In this document: one piece after another, positions 1 through 12,150 of the stretch
Layout: every line of letters begins with the position of its first letter
Position numbering within the stretch: the stretch's first letter is position 1
Origin: Armillaria gallica
Taxonomy: Eukaryota > Basidiomycota > Agaricomycetes > Agaricales > Physalacriaceae
DNA length: 64,000 bases
Assembly: GCA_037576215.1 (NCBI GenBank)
Contig: JBANDB010000011.1
Coordinates: 2,294,001 to 2,358,000, forward strand
Reading direction: 5' to 3'
Made by a program: the position numbers and the translations under genes
The notes under the pieces: model-generated
The model's input: the letters and a program-made list of their open reading frames with translations, nothing else
Told to the model about the DNA's origin: nothing
Database searches by the model: none

Positions 1-294
1 TTACGTTACTTATATGTGACTTCGTTTCTGCATAGGTATAGCGATGCCCACATATACAGACCTCAATTTTCTCGATGATGTTGCTACTGTCTTCTGTCGG
101 CGATGAAGTGGAGTACGTCCCAACGTACAAGCTGTCATGAATCCATTGGTCAAGCTCTCAGCATGACTGAGTGGCGTCAAAGACGAAAAGATCACCAGCT
201 GCCACTACGTAGAGTCTAGACTGGAGCTTCTTATAAGAAGTGTACGAGGGTAAGTACTTAATTAAGAATGAAGGACCCAACGATAAAGAAGTCA

Positions 295-686
295 TTAAAT
301 TCTGTTCCGCATTATAAATCCTTCGATATTAGCAATGCTACTACGCCGCCGGGGTTGCCTGTGCATTTTTAACAGTCGAGAATTGTCTATGGGAAGGGAA
401 GCAATGTCAGGTCCACGATGACTGCTGGAAACAGGTTGTACCCACGTAACAGTGAACGGGAACGTAGTCTCTGTCATGTACGGGCTATTTGGTATGAGTG
501 TCCACTCAACCCTGGTGTAGGTCAAAGTAGTCATGGGAACGACTTGGTCTCTTGCCTCCATAGCGGGAGCCTACACGAACGCCAATTTTGAGAATAAGAC
601 TAGAAGGGAGGGATGAAAGCACGCACTGCGTTGACCAAGGTCACAGCAAGAGCAATAGTGACTGCGAGGCGAGTGAAGAATGCCAT
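295..686 (-). CDS. Possible small secreted protein, 2 exons
   Basis: Exon 1 (686-627) encodes 20 residues that look like a complete signal peptide: MAFFTRLAV, then a hydrophobic core ending VNA. It is followed by a 56-nt GT-AG intron (626-571), and exon 2 (570-295) stays in frame to a stop. The mature part is about 90 residues, beginning APAMEARDQ, with a Thr/Tyr-rich segment near its start and a basic RQPRRRSS stretch near the end. Neither exon makes sense alone: read unspliced, exon 1 runs to a nearby stop. I recognise no family. Small secreted proteins of this size are common in basidiomycete genomes, but the secretion call rests only on the N-terminus. The 3' end could contain another intron. 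The gene lies alone at the window edge. Confidence 0.5.
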
Positions 687-1979
687 GCTGGTCTATGATT
701 TGTTAGGGGAGTCTGTAAGTGGTCTGCATTGGTGTTTAAGTACAATTCGCCCCTGGCAAGACAGGGCAAGACCTCATGGGACCTGAGTTGGACCGAAGAA
801 AGAAACAGATGCCACTTATACTCCCAGAACCCCATCGAGCAGACCGTCTCTTCGCAGAGTTCGCTAACTGTATAGACAGCCGAAACCACCGGTCGCGCGC
901 TGCGGTCAACACCTTGACAAATATTGAGCTACGTTCAGGTCCCGGCTTGTATAAAGTTGCAGTTTACAAGCGACGATGACCATCGTGTCTTGGCAGCTTT
1001 GCTCTATGGAAAGGTAGCATTCCAGAGGTGGTCAAATGTAAGAAGCAACCTCTGCGTACCGAAAAGAGACCGGGATGAGGCATATATGAGTCATACAAAC
1101 GATCGAAATGGGGTCAGTAAAACTCAAAAGGTCGAGATCATAAGTGGCCGCCGGTCTCGCAGATGACAGGTGTATAATGCGTGGGTAGCCTTTTCCTGCA
1201 AAAGGGTGCAGTTCGCCAGAATCTGCGTTCACATGTCCAAGATGCGGTGATGTATAAGCAGCGCTCAGGTGGGGGCAATAAGCCGACTTCTGATGAAGAG
1301 AATGACTAAGTCCTGCAGGTTAAGAATAGGTCAATGAAGCGGTACTTGGCACAACGATGACATACTTGGACACGAGTTCTTTTCGCCAGCAATTCTGCCA
1401 CATGTACAGGAGCAGTCAAACAGAAAACATTCCAAAAGATTTTGGTCCCGTTGCTGCGGAGATGTTAGGTGTCGACAGTATTATTGTCAGGGTGGAACAT
1501 GACGTGATGATGATCCTTGCTATTGCTTGTGGGCAAGAAGTCTAGTAGTTAAACGGATCATACACCGGGATGTACGAAGCCAAGCCACTCTAAACTCCGA
1601 GTCATCATACATCTGGTGATGATTCTGAAGCGTTTTTCACCTGATGAACTAAAACTCGTGTCCAAGGACTTATATGAGTGGAGGTAATGTACTGCGCAAA
1701 CTTCCGTCTAAAAATCATATCGATAGCATTAATTTGGAAACAAACGGGGATAGTACTGAGCATGTGAGATCTAGGGTATCGGAAAGTTTTTGAAAGTAGA
1801 AACTGACAGTAAATAAAAAGGAAAAGATTCCGTATAAATGGTCACTAAGGCTTTACCGTGCGTGCTGCATTGTACCAGCTGCAACATAAGGGTGCGTAGG
1901 AAGTGTGAATGTGATGAAAAAAAGCGAATAAAGACGAGAAAACATGCCTGAAAAGCACATTCGCCATGTCGACCTGGAC
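687..1979. other. Intergenic stretch, no gene recognised
   Basis: Only short frames (under 82 codons) with no splice-linked continuation or family resemblance. It holds the 5' flank of the putative secreted-protein gene and the 3' flank of the membrane-protein gene at 1980-2576. Confidence 0.5.
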
Positions 1980-2576
1980 CTATGCCTTCTCTTCTGACAC
2001 TGTCGCTTCCTTCGCTTTATCCTGGACACCTGACGTGATCACAGGACCTCTCTCAAGATCTTCATCTACCTTCCATGGCCACAAGGATACCACGACCTTG
2101 CTGATGACGATAACCCCAATGATACCTCCAACAATCTGAACCTCCAGGATAAGGGCGGCACCCACATGTCCAAGGAGCTTAAAGACTCGCTCGGAAATAC
2201 CATTTGGTGACTCTGAGCCAAATCCACCATTGTAGAGAGCATGGTTGAATGCGACGCCCAGAGAGAAGAGGGAGAGATAGATGTCTTGAACCAACTCCCA
2301 TCGCCACTCACTTGGGACCGCAGGCGCATTGGGAAATGGCACAAAATAGGCTAGTGCTTTTACTGCGCCAAGAAGGAGTGTCGTGAATGTGAGGTACATG
2401 AAGAGAATGATTGAGCCCGCAAATAGTGCTGAAGATAGAAACCAGAGTTGGGTGGCCACAACATTTGCGAACGGCGACGGCAAGAGGGCCAGAAAATCTA
2501 TGCCTTCAAGAAAGAAAACATAAAGTCCAAGGAAATAGTAGGGCGTCTTCAACGCGTATGCGCCTGTTGAGGTCAT
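1980..2576 (-). CDS. Integral membrane protein, unknown family
   Basis: An uninterrupted frame of 198 codons from ATG 2576 (MTSTGAYAL). I prefer this start because translation upstream of it (2759-2577) is hydrophilic, Cys-rich and unlike a membrane protein. Hydrophobic segments appear at about residues 12-30, 38-68, 85-110 and 130-160, the last in LILEVQIVGGIIGVIVIS. The C-terminal tail is charged (DEDLERGP and KAKEATVSEEKA) and probably cytoplasmic. No catalytic motif or named family was recognised. It is a single-exon gene in an intron-rich neighbourhood, which is a little unusual. A four-helix membrane protein is a safe structural description; function is unknown. Confidence 0.65.
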   Translation of the reverse strand: MTSTGAYALKTPYYFLGLYVFFLEGIDFLALLPSPFANVVATQLWFLSSALFAGSIILFMYLTFTTLLLGAVKALAYFVPFPNAPAVPSEWRWELVQDIYLSLFSLGVAFNHALYNGGFGSESPNGISERVFKLLGHVGAALILEVQIVGGIIGVIVISKVVVSLWPWKVDEDLERGPVITSGVQDKAKEATVSEEKA

Positions 2577-2759
2577 TGTGGTCGTCGTTGAAAAAGCGAT
2601 TGTGTTGCAAGGCACGCAAGCACAGCCCCACTGCACCGCCACATTTTCCGGGGTTTTCCGTGTCCTGAAACGAGTTTGCCGTTCATGAGGCAGAAAATGA
2701 GGCAAGGCAGGCTTCGATTTTCTCATGCTCAGCGCTAGTATGCCCCGTTTATTCCACAA

Positions 2760-4054
2760 GCTTTGCGGCCAGCACTACTGTGCCTAGTTTTCAGTTTGAT
2801 CCACCGTTGACTGGATTCGCATCTTCAAAAGCTTCACTGGCTTGAATATACATAATTACTCCGGGAAGAAAGTTGCATTCTAGTATTGCCCGCCAAGTAG
2901 TAGGTTTGACTAGTATCAAGAATGGCTAACAAATGAGTATTCTCCCTATATAAGGCGGAACTCCGTACGAATAGGATGTTACAGCTATGGAAGTCTATTT
3001 CCCAAGCCTCAAATGGCGCTCAATACAACTCTATGGGGGCGGGTCATTCCTTTTCCGAAATTGATCACGTTGTATCGACCTCAAAATATAAACGCGATGC
3101 ATACCAATTACAGCAAGAGCATCCCTATCATACGTATACAAATTGAAGCCGCTAATATAGTCGTTCACGGCTTGCAGCCAACTTGAAGCGAGACGTATTA
3201 GTTCGCTACTCGGATGGACGCGTAGCATGAATGCATTTATACGTATACACCTAGCAATCCGCCCGGCTCAACCTTACGGTGGTGTCATCTAAAATAAAAG
3301 AGAACGGTCTCGACGTTCTACATGGTACTTCAATTGGCGTTACTAGTCTCCTTATATGCCCCAATTTTCTTCCTCGGGTCCTTAATTACATCAGCGTGTT
3401 TTTAGCCCTTTCAGGGATCCACTTGGTATTACAACCAGTTACCCGCCCGGAAAATAGCGGCCAAAGACTTGAAGCTAAATATGGGGCTCCGCATAATCCT
3501 GCAGGGCCATCATGATCTATAAGGGTACTTAGGTCCTCCAGCCTCTTTCTGGCCTAGCAACTCCTTGTCAGCTCCTAAATCCTGTATATGAGAATATTAT
3601 CATGATCGCGTCGCGACTCTGCGTCATCCTGTCTCGGAGGACATAATTATTGCTCCGGACATTGCGGGATCCTTATCGAACAAGTCCCTAGACCCTCATG
3701 GTCATTAGCCTAATTTTGCCTGGGGCAGTTTCGTTTTTGACTTGCTCCGGATGTTCCCGTTAACAGCTTGAGGGTACATTTGATTGTGTGATGCAACCGG
3801 ATACTGTTAAAATCTGTCGTAGCGTTCATCTCGGATTCTCAGTAGCCTCAGTAGCCTAAAAGTACCATATTTTCGCCACTACTATAGAAAGACGCCACTT
3901 TGTCGTGTCTGTGATGAATGTCCAAAATTTGCGGACTCCGGCCCGTATAGCCCGTGGGAAAGAGAACACAGCCACCACTAGACGCGTTCACAAGAGTTCA
4001 CCCACCATCACTGTTTGTTCTGTCAGTGCGACGAGATCAGAGACGAAACAAAAC
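2760..4054. other. Intergenic stretch, no gene recognised
   Basis: Short frames only. The frame at 3279-3515 has a hydrophobic run (VLNYISVFLALSGIHLVL) but no continuation that I can splice to it. The rest is the 5' flank of the hydrolase gene that starts at 4055. Confidence 0.4.
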
Positions 4055-5259
4055 ATGACAGACGACGCGTATTCGACGATTGTTTACAAAACCATAGGTG
4101 ATCTCAAGCTTCACTTTGACCTGTATCATCCTAGACTAGAAACACATCCGCAAAGCGCCAAAGTCCCCGCAGTCATCTACTTTCACGGAGGTGGCCTGAC
4201 CGTCGGGAATCGTAAAAGTTGGTTTCCTTATTGGCTTTGCAGTGGGTTTCTTGGATGTGATTTAGGGCTTACAGTATGCTGAGCTACGACTAGAGCGCGT
4301 TAATGCTGCAGGCATTGCGCTCGTGTGCGCAGACTACAGGCTTATCCCATCCGGATCTACAACTGGATACGAAATACTGCAGGATATCAAGGATCTGTTC
4401 GCGTTTCTACCCGCGACGGATTTCAACACCTCTGGAGCAGTAAGCTATCAGATTGACAGGGATGCAATGGGTGTCGCGGGAACGAGCTCTGGTGGTCTCT
4501 GTGCATATTTAGCCGCCATCCACGCCCATCCGCGGCCTCGAGCTGTTCTGTCGATGTATGGAATGGGAGGAAATTTTTTCGTACGCGTCAAATTTTTTGG
4601 TCCGAGTTCCGGTTGCTTACCGCATCCTTTTTGTTGCTCAGACGTCTCATTATATTACCCTGAAAACGGCTCCGTTCTTTCGCGGACGCGAGCTTCTGGA
4701 TCCTTCCAACTTCACGGATCATATTTTCCCCTCATCTGCGACCTCATCTCCCATTGCTGACTCTCCACTTGAGTATCACCCCCCCACATCTCCAACACCA
4801 GGGTATCCTGCAAATCCTCGAATGTTTTTGGCCAGGTTGTACTTGCAACTCGGAACATTCCTTGATTATTATACCGGTGCACATGAACCCAGCCTGAGCG
4901 CTACGCTCCGTACCCGGGCCCCGTCCATTCCAATCGAGGAATTCACCCTCAAACATAAGATTTTATTTCCCCAGATGAATGTTACCGGTGCCTGGCCCCC
5001 CACTCTATTTGTCCATGGCGCGATCGACACGGCAGTCCCCGCGGATGAATCCCGACATCTTCATTACTCACTTCTAGATGCCGGTGTTAGTAGCGAAATT
5101 GTGGTGGTAGACGGGATGGAGCACTCATTTGACTATGCACCCGACAGCGAGGAAAAATTCGGAAGCCTTTTCGATCGCATAGCCATCTTTTTGGAGGATA
5201 AATTAAATGGTGGGTGTTGCATTAACATATTTCCCAGCAATTCGGGAGGACTTAATTAA
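4055..5259 (+). CDS. Alpha/beta hydrolase (HSL/carboxylesterase-like), 3 exons
   Basis: Exons 4055-4241, 4294-4580 and 4642-5259 join in frame to about 363 residues. Introns are 52 and 61 nt with GT-AG ends. The first removes an out-of-frame segment and restores the run WLCK-RVNAAGIALVCADYR typical of this fold. Motifs in order: oxyanion-hole HGGG (YFHGGGLTVG), the DYRL strand, nucleophile elbow GTSSGG (Ser in G-T-S-S-G), a late Asp in HGAIDTAVP and the catalytic His in GMEHSFDY. This is the layout of the hormone-sensitive-lipase/arylacetamide-deacetylase type. No signal peptide is visible from the chosen ATG. An upstream in-frame ATG at 3905 would add 50 low-complexity residues and seems less likely. 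Substrate unknown, probably small esters. Confidence 0.85.
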
Positions 5260-5828
5260 CGATGCGCAGTGTAGCCAATATTGGCCCTCCGATTGGGGCC
5301 GTGGCCGTCGCGAGTTTTGCCGAGCGTTATACCGAACTATACCGAGCATACCGAGAACCCAATGTATTCAGGAACGATGAAATTCGGAGACTTGCGGGGC
5401 GCAACAATATTGCAAGTCGGCAGACATGAAACAAATGCTATGTAGACATTCAGTGAGTGCTCGAAAATAAAGCACGAACAATCATGATTTTTTCTCATTG
5501 ACATCGAAAACAAGAGCAGGCGTTTTTGCTTCGGAAACGAATGTTTTGTGGGCTCAAAACCCTCAGAGCTTCGCACACCGCCACCCCCGGCGGATCGAGT
5601 ATATTTACCAAGGATCGATCCAACATCGATTGCTCCTGATCGATAATTTCAGGTCCAAAATGATCTCGAGACCCGTTCTGGAACCCGACGACGAATCGTC
5701 CAGTCGGTCCAGATCTTTCGCGGATGTTATGTTTGGACACTAAGTCGTGTTGCCGTCTTGTTAAAATTTATAAGAGTTACGTTGCTCGTTCGATTTCTTC
5801 AACTACTACCGCGACAAACGCCCTCAAG
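5260..5828. other. Intergenic stretch
   Basis: Between the hydrolase stop and the ATG of the next gene. Only overlapping short frames on both strands, nothing recognisable. Confidence 0.5.
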
Positions 5829-7876
5829 ATGTCTTCAAGCGCGCTCTCCTTTTCTGAAAATTCTATCGATACTATGTGGGGTCCGGGGTTCATCGGTAGG
5901 TCCACCGCGTCTTAAAGCTCCTGCTTGGCTCTGATGTCGCGCGACCAGGGTTTATTGTCAGTGTGGGGTGGGTTTCAACACATTTTTTCCCTTTTGCCAT
6001 CTCTAAACGCGCATCGTGCAGGTTGTATGGACTCACTATATCACAAACGCTTCATTATTATCAATATTACTACCGCGAGGACGAGTTAACACTCAAGCTG
6101 CTCGTCTTACTCATATTGTACGCATCGATTTCTGTTCTCTCGCGTGTCGTCGTCGCTGACTGTAGGATCGAAGTTCACTGGATTCTTTTCACGTCTACAC
6201 GACAGCCCATTCGTTTTGGCGCTATTTCATCGAAGGGCGAATTGGCTCGACCCTCGGGAATGCGCTCCCTTGGTATGTGATGGTTATCACGACCTCTCGC
6301 GTATCACTGACGGTGAAACGCTTTGACTATACAGGCAACTGATTGTAAGTCGGCTTTTGCTTGCCGTGTATGTAAACCCGCTAACCTTTTTCCAGGCATC
6401 TTTGATGACCACCGTACGTGTTCTCGACTTGATCTATCTTCCCTGAGATGCTTATAGCGCCCGTAGTATGTAATAACATTCATTGTACAAAGGTACGCGC
6501 GCATGATTCCAGTCCTTGGCATTAACTGACATTTGAGGTGTAGTTACTACGGATATCGGGTCTTCAAAGGTTTGCTGCGCTCTTAACGCCGTCGAGTTAA
6601 TACTCATTTGCTATAGTGAGCCGACACAATAAAATTATACTAGGCGCGATAGTGAGTATAATTTTTTACATTGGATCATCATCTGACTTGTTGTTAGTGT
6701 TTCTTCGCGCTCGTTCAACTTGGTAAGTACCTTCTTTGAATGGTTTAAAACTTATTTCTGACTTGCCCTTTATCAGCTTCTGGCGCTGGTAAGCCGTTGA
6801 TACCACTGTGGTCTGGTCTGTGTCTGATCTAGCCCGTCCGTCTATCAGCATTTGTGGCAGAGGAGTAAGCGAGTCTTCTGACCTTGTTGGCATTGACTCA
6901 TTGTATTCTGTGTACCAGAATCAATGCCAGTGTCAATTCGCGCACGGACATATTTTCAAATAGTGTAAGTGCTTCGCTTGCTGTGACAGTCGACACTCAT
7001 GAACGGTGCAAATTTTAGGCGGTCTTGATACTGGAACTGTCCAGTACCGTGCTAGGCGACTTGTTGATTACCTGCGCGACGGTCTGGTACCTTCGTGCAG
7101 AACGAACCGGAATGCAGATGTATGTATGATTGCATTCCCCCTTTGAGTGTCTCTGACCCAACAACAGGACGGAAAAACTTGTCCATCGGCTTGTCGTTCA
7201 CGCCATTAATATGGGAATGGTCGGAGGGTATGTATCTATGCTTAAACCATCATATACGGCCGCTGCAACTTTCCTTTAGCGTTGTTGCACTTGTTCAGTT
7301 GATTGTGGTGAGTAAGAACACTATTTTCCATTCATTTAGGTCTAATGATTTCATTAGTTTGTCGCCCGACGGAGAGAGATGCTATTCTTTGCTCCGAACT
7401 TAGTTGTCAGCAAATGTATGTGTGCTTTCTTGTTTTGTCAATTGACAATGGAACTAACGTTTCACAAGGCTACGTCAACAGTTTGTTAGCGACACTCAAC
7501 GCAAGACACTCGATTCGGGATGCCCGTGATGCGTGGATGGATGATGATAATGCACATGGGGGTATAGTCCTACATCGAGTCGGGAACCATTCCTCAGCTG
7601 GGTTGTGGGGACGACACAAGACACCTATGGACACGAAAGAACTTCGGTTTGTTAATTTTATTGCGCGTTCTCGAATCTTAAGCTCATGACAACCACAGAC
7701 GCTTCCGCCTTGCCATGCAAAAGCACGCTGACTCTATGAGCATGGCGACTGCCGGAGATGAGGAAATTCCGCATGATCGCAAGTATGCTGATCGTGGAGA
7801 CGCTAAGTCTGCGTTAAAAAATTACGAGATCAAAGCCCAAGGAAGTGTATTTGTGATGGGGGACCTAGCTGCATGA
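5829..7876 (+). CDS. DUF6534-type fungal membrane protein, at least 14 exons
   Basis: Splicing many short exons gives a protein resembling the DUF6534 seven-helix-like family of mushrooms. Supported exons: 5829-5895, 5949-5967, 6022-6117, 6174-6272, 6335-6344 (10 nt), 6396-6413 (18 nt), 6467-6492, 6544-6569, 7019-7119, 7168-7227, 7280-7307, 7358-7415, 7469-7646 and 7699-7876. All GT-AG phases agree. Diagnostic stretches are MWGPGFIG, LYGLTISQTLHYYQYYY, SLDSFHVYTTAHSFW, VQSYYGYRVFK, GDLLITCATVWYLRAERTG and NSLLATLNARHSIRDARD. The exons between 6570 and 7018 could not be resolved; candidate pieces exist near 6690-6712 and 6914-6962, but the phase fails at 6569. A sequencing indel or real damage there is possible. 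Function of the family is unknown. Confidence 0.75.
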
Positions 7877-8676
7877 GGATTCTCCTGCGTGCTGACCTTG
7901 TATGACTGACTCCCTGTAATTGTACGCAGACGGGATGCCGTCCGGAGGTTGAACCTCCACTCCTACAAAATACCTTTATCACTGTAAAAAAGTAAAAAGT
8001 AGCATTATCTGTATAACATACGGAAGGATATGGAAGGATGTCTAATTTGAACGACGACTAATAATGGCTTTACTGGGATATTGGCTCAGTCAGATGGGAA
8101 GCGATGGTCGACTGATGCCGATCAGCTCCGATCACGGAAACCAGTTACGAGAATCAAAAAAGACCTTAATGCGTATGTGGACCGCCGAGCAAGTATGCTA
8201 AGGAGGTACAAGGAGAGGATTCGAAATTCGGATACAGTCATTTTCGTTCCAGGATAAATGACTCGACATGCATAAGGAAATAGTCCGCCAAAATATATTA
8301 TCGTGCATGGGGAGAAGTCTGGATGACGGAATATCCAACTTAGCCTGCCGCACTGATATGTAATAAATGATAGAGTTTCGGAGAAGTGCATAAATGATGC
8401 AGGGATGAACTGGTCATTCTGCTTGTCAACTCGCGGACATGCTAACTGGAATATTATGCAAGTATCCGACGTGCTAAGCCTCATGATATACCGCTGCGGA
8501 AGATGCAAGAGAAGATGTTGAGTTGGGAAGAAGCCACTGCCGGACCGGGTCCCGGGAAGTTAGCGATATTTGCTCATGTTTGGAACACAACCTATCGGGA
8601 TTGTAAACAATGGCAAACTATTGCCCTCTCCTTCAAACAATACCCCTCTGGCAATTCTTCCCTCCTCATAGCCGTA
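7877..8676. other. Intergenic stretch and 5' flank of the FYR-domain gene
   Basis: No gene recognised. The frame open from 8503 runs into the coding start I chose at 8677 but upstream of it shows no conserved sequence. Confidence 0.5.
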
Positions 8677-11366
8677 ATGGGGCCAGGGGACGACAAGGAT
8701 GCAGCTAACGGGACACCTCAAGATCAGTCTAACACCCCTACCACAATTCCCACTGCTTCCTCTTCGTCTACGCAAAAAAACGAATCAGACAATATTGTCG
8801 AGAAGTACAAAAAACTGAAGAGACGGTTTTTCGAGCTCGAGGAGGTTAGGATTTCCCGGCTCTGTTCGCGCATGATTATGTTGTTAATGCTGGTTAGAAA
8901 CATAAGGAAACGAGCAGCGAATTACAGAGATCAAGTGAACGGAATGTGCGGATACGGCAAGAACGAAAGTACGCTACTATCTGTTTGTCTGCAGCGTGCC
9001 AATCTAACTGATTTTCACAGCATGCTATTGGAACGAATAATGGAGTTAGAGGCTCAACCTCAGTTCAAAGCTAATGGTGGGGATCTGATATCCTCTACTC
9101 TTGACCAGCCACCATCTAGTGCATTCCCACGGAGTCTGCTCACTGCTCGCGCACGTTCGTCTTTCATCAATAACTTGCGTCAAGCCGTTGAGGACGACGG
9201 TGTTACCACCAGCACTGACACTACTGTTCCTCCTCGGCATATCGGACCACCAGCCGATGAACGTCCAGCGAAACGGGCTCGTACTCTGAACGGCGAATCT
9301 CAGGATGCTGGCGCAAGTCCTGGACCGAATGGTTCAACTACTCCTCGATTGCATGTACAGACACCTGTCGCGCCTGGTTCACCTGTTTCCGATTCCTCAC
9401 ATCCAACGTACAGTCATCCCCTGTACCACCTCCCAATCCTTATGACCGCCCGTTAACACCTCCAACACCCCTTGCAGACCACTTTTTACCGCAAGGCGGC
9501 ATCATACGTCCATCCCCTATCACTGAAGACGCGCCAATGCAGATTGACACGACGCGTATCAGTCCTCCGATCCCTCCCCAGCAGCCAGGAATTGGAGCTT
9601 TGGATACCGCGCCAGAGAAGCCGCCTGAAGACGCGTCCGCTGTCGAGCAATCTATCTCTACCTCACTTCCCGTATCTGCATCTCGAGGTGAAATCGCTAC
9701 TGAGCCAGATCCCGCCCCTGCGCCTACTCGCCGCAGCACAAGGGCCCGACGTCCAGTAAATTATAATGATGATGAACCTACTGCTTCCCCTTCAAAGAAT
9801 GAGAAGGTCCCACCAGCCCGTAAAACGAGAGCGGCAGCTAAAGCATCCAACCCCGAAGCTTCAGGGGCATCAACTTCCTCTTCCAATCCGACACCTGGTG
9901 CCGCGTCGTCAACATCGGGTTCAGCATCAGTTCAGACTCCGACGCCAACACCGATGCACAATATCAATCCTATTCTTATGGGCGCGACTGGGGCGACCAC
10001 AGGAAACGGATCGGTTCCTTCCACGTCTATATCACCCCCAGCACCCTCACCGATGGGCATCAATCCTTATTCCGTGTATTACCCAACCCCCAGCGCCACT
10101 GTGACCCCTGCACACCCTTTTCCATATAGTTACTATTACATGCCTGGCTCAGGACTGATGCCGCCGGGAATGATGCCACCTGGTGTGTTCCCCACGGGCC
10201 CTCCTATGCCTTCGCATCCTGCAGCAAGCCAATCGCCACCGCAACAAAGACCGACGCCGGAGTCACAGCGACAGGCCAGGCCGAAGCGGCTGAAGGCCCA
10301 CACAGTGACGAGTAAGAGTTATAGCATCCCAATGGTCCCGCGGGACAAGGGCGGCCGGCCGATGCTACCCTTAAACGTGGGTATTATGACGGTTATATCT
10401 CTTGGGGAGGTCTGTATGAGGGAGCATTTCCATACCGAGCGGTATATATTCCCTGTGGGGTACGAAGTCACCCGGTCAGTTTTGCCTCGGTATCTACTTT
10501 GAGATTGGACTTACTATTTCTATCATAGACGGTATCTTTCTACCATCGACCCCAACATTGAAGTTGTCTACCACTGTACAATTCTTGACGGCGGCGACGG
10601 ACCCAAGTTCCAGATCGTCCCCTCAGATGTTGTCGATAAACCTGTCATCGCAGGGACGGCGACTGGGGCTTGGTCGAGCATCGTGAAACAAGCGAATGCA
10701 ATACGAAATCGGCAGCACTCCAATTCTGTATCTGGACCGGATTTTTTCGGGTTGGGGCAAAATACTATCAAGCATCTCATCCAACAACTGCCTAATGCAG
10801 ACAAGTTGAGGGACTACGTATGGCAGAATTTCGTTGAGGGAGGGTAAGTCTGTCATGACCTTGTAATCTTGTTCGGGACTGGGATTGACAAATGAATGCA
10901 TTCTAGGCCGTTGGGAGGCAGACACGCGGCGGTCATACCAGCCCTGCCGGAAGAGTATGACTCCTCAGTGCCTATAGGACCGTATTATCCCTCTACGAGT
11001 GAGAAACTACGCCGAGAGCAGTTAGCAGTACAAGCCGGACAGCCTCGGAAGAGTCATTACCCGCCTCACGTTATGGCGCGGGCGGCGCAGGAGGCTCAAA
11101 ATAATGCCCGACAGCAGCAGGCTCACCCTTCTCCACAGCCAATACCGCAGCCACAACCAATGCCCCAACAATCACACCCGACATCTCAAACTCAACCACA
11201 ACCACCGCCCCTTCACCCACAGCATCTAGGAATATCCGAGAGCGCTGCTGATGCTGCGACATTTGCAAGTCTCATCAGTGCCTACGGAGCTGCACAGGCA
11301 GGAGGTGCGCCCCCTGCAGGGATGATGGCGGGTGGGCCGCCACCAAGTGGACCACCACCTTCATAA
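8677..11366 (+). CDS. FYRN/FYRC-domain chromatin protein (TBRG1-like), 6 exons
   Basis: Exons 8677-8844, 8898-8968, 9021-9354, 9414-10474, 10529-10843 and 10907-11366 give about 802 residues. Residues roughly 35-95 form a heptad-like coiled coil (KYKKLKRRFFELEE, then SSELQRSSERNVRIRQ). A long Ser/Pro/Thr-rich low-complexity region follows, with a basic RRSTRARRPVNY patch. The FYRN domain is near residues 500-545 (GEVCMREHFHTERYIFPVGY) and the FYRC domain near 546-650 (HCTILDGGDGPKF, then SGPDFFGLGQ and LPNADKLRDYVW). The tail is Pro/Gln-rich. FYRN/FYRC modules occur in chromatin proteins such as TBRG1 and the KMT2 methyltransferases; no SET or PHD domain is present here, so the TBRG1-like architecture fits best. 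A nuclear role is inferred. Start at MGPGDDKD is chosen because upstream sequence looks non-coding. Confidence 0.85.
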
Positions 11367-12150
11367 CTCATTTACTGGACCGGGAGAATGGGTATGAGCC
11401 TGTCTTTATTTGTTACATTCATTTAATCTACTTTATGATTGGTTTTTTTCCCTGTTGCTGTCATGTCTTGTGCTATCTCTCGTCATTACTGACCAATTGC
11501 ATTCATCTTTCTCATTCGGTCACTTAGGTTTGGCGTATTACCGCGTCAGTTGGCCTCTGCTCTGTGCCGGTCCAGAGACATTCATCTCACCTCTGGATGG
11601 GTTAATGGAGCACGGTGGTGGGATGATGGACGTTTCTTACTACGAAGCGTCTTGACTACCACCGTGACGCGTTTTGCGTTCGAGGCAAAATTAATCAAAA
11701 GTAAGAGTGGTTTATTGAACTTACTGCCTCTGTGGGGACTCCTACTGTTGCAAGGAAAGTGCCGGTATATGGAGTAGTATAAGGGGCGTACATGATCCTT
11801 ACCAGTTGATATATGAAAATTTGAATGTATATTCAAGGTCATGCACAGATTTCCGTCGTCAGTGACCAGTGTACGTAATTTTGGTTCTTTGGTCCTGTCG
11901 AGGTAATCAAGCCTTCGATTTTTATTTCGATTGGAACAGGGCCTGCCGGTCTCTACTATCCAGTTTCGAACTCAGCACGATTTCGGCACAGCTCAACATG
12001 TTTACTCTTTGGTTTTCATAGACGTAAACAATCGTTCATCGACGTCTACAGCACTGTTCTATCTTTGGAAATTTTTACAGGTAGAGGCTTGATATCTTGA
12101 TTCTTCTGGCATATAACTCCTGATCCTGTGTCACATTCAGGATCATCCGG
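11367..12150. other. Intergenic stretch; contains the 5' part of the duplicated MYND unit
   Basis: No gene. From about 11930 onwards the sequence (for example AGGGCCTGCCGGTCTCTA and CGGCACAGCTCAACATGT) recurs at about 14400-14600, so the upstream region was duplicated together with the MYND gene. Confidence 0.6.
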
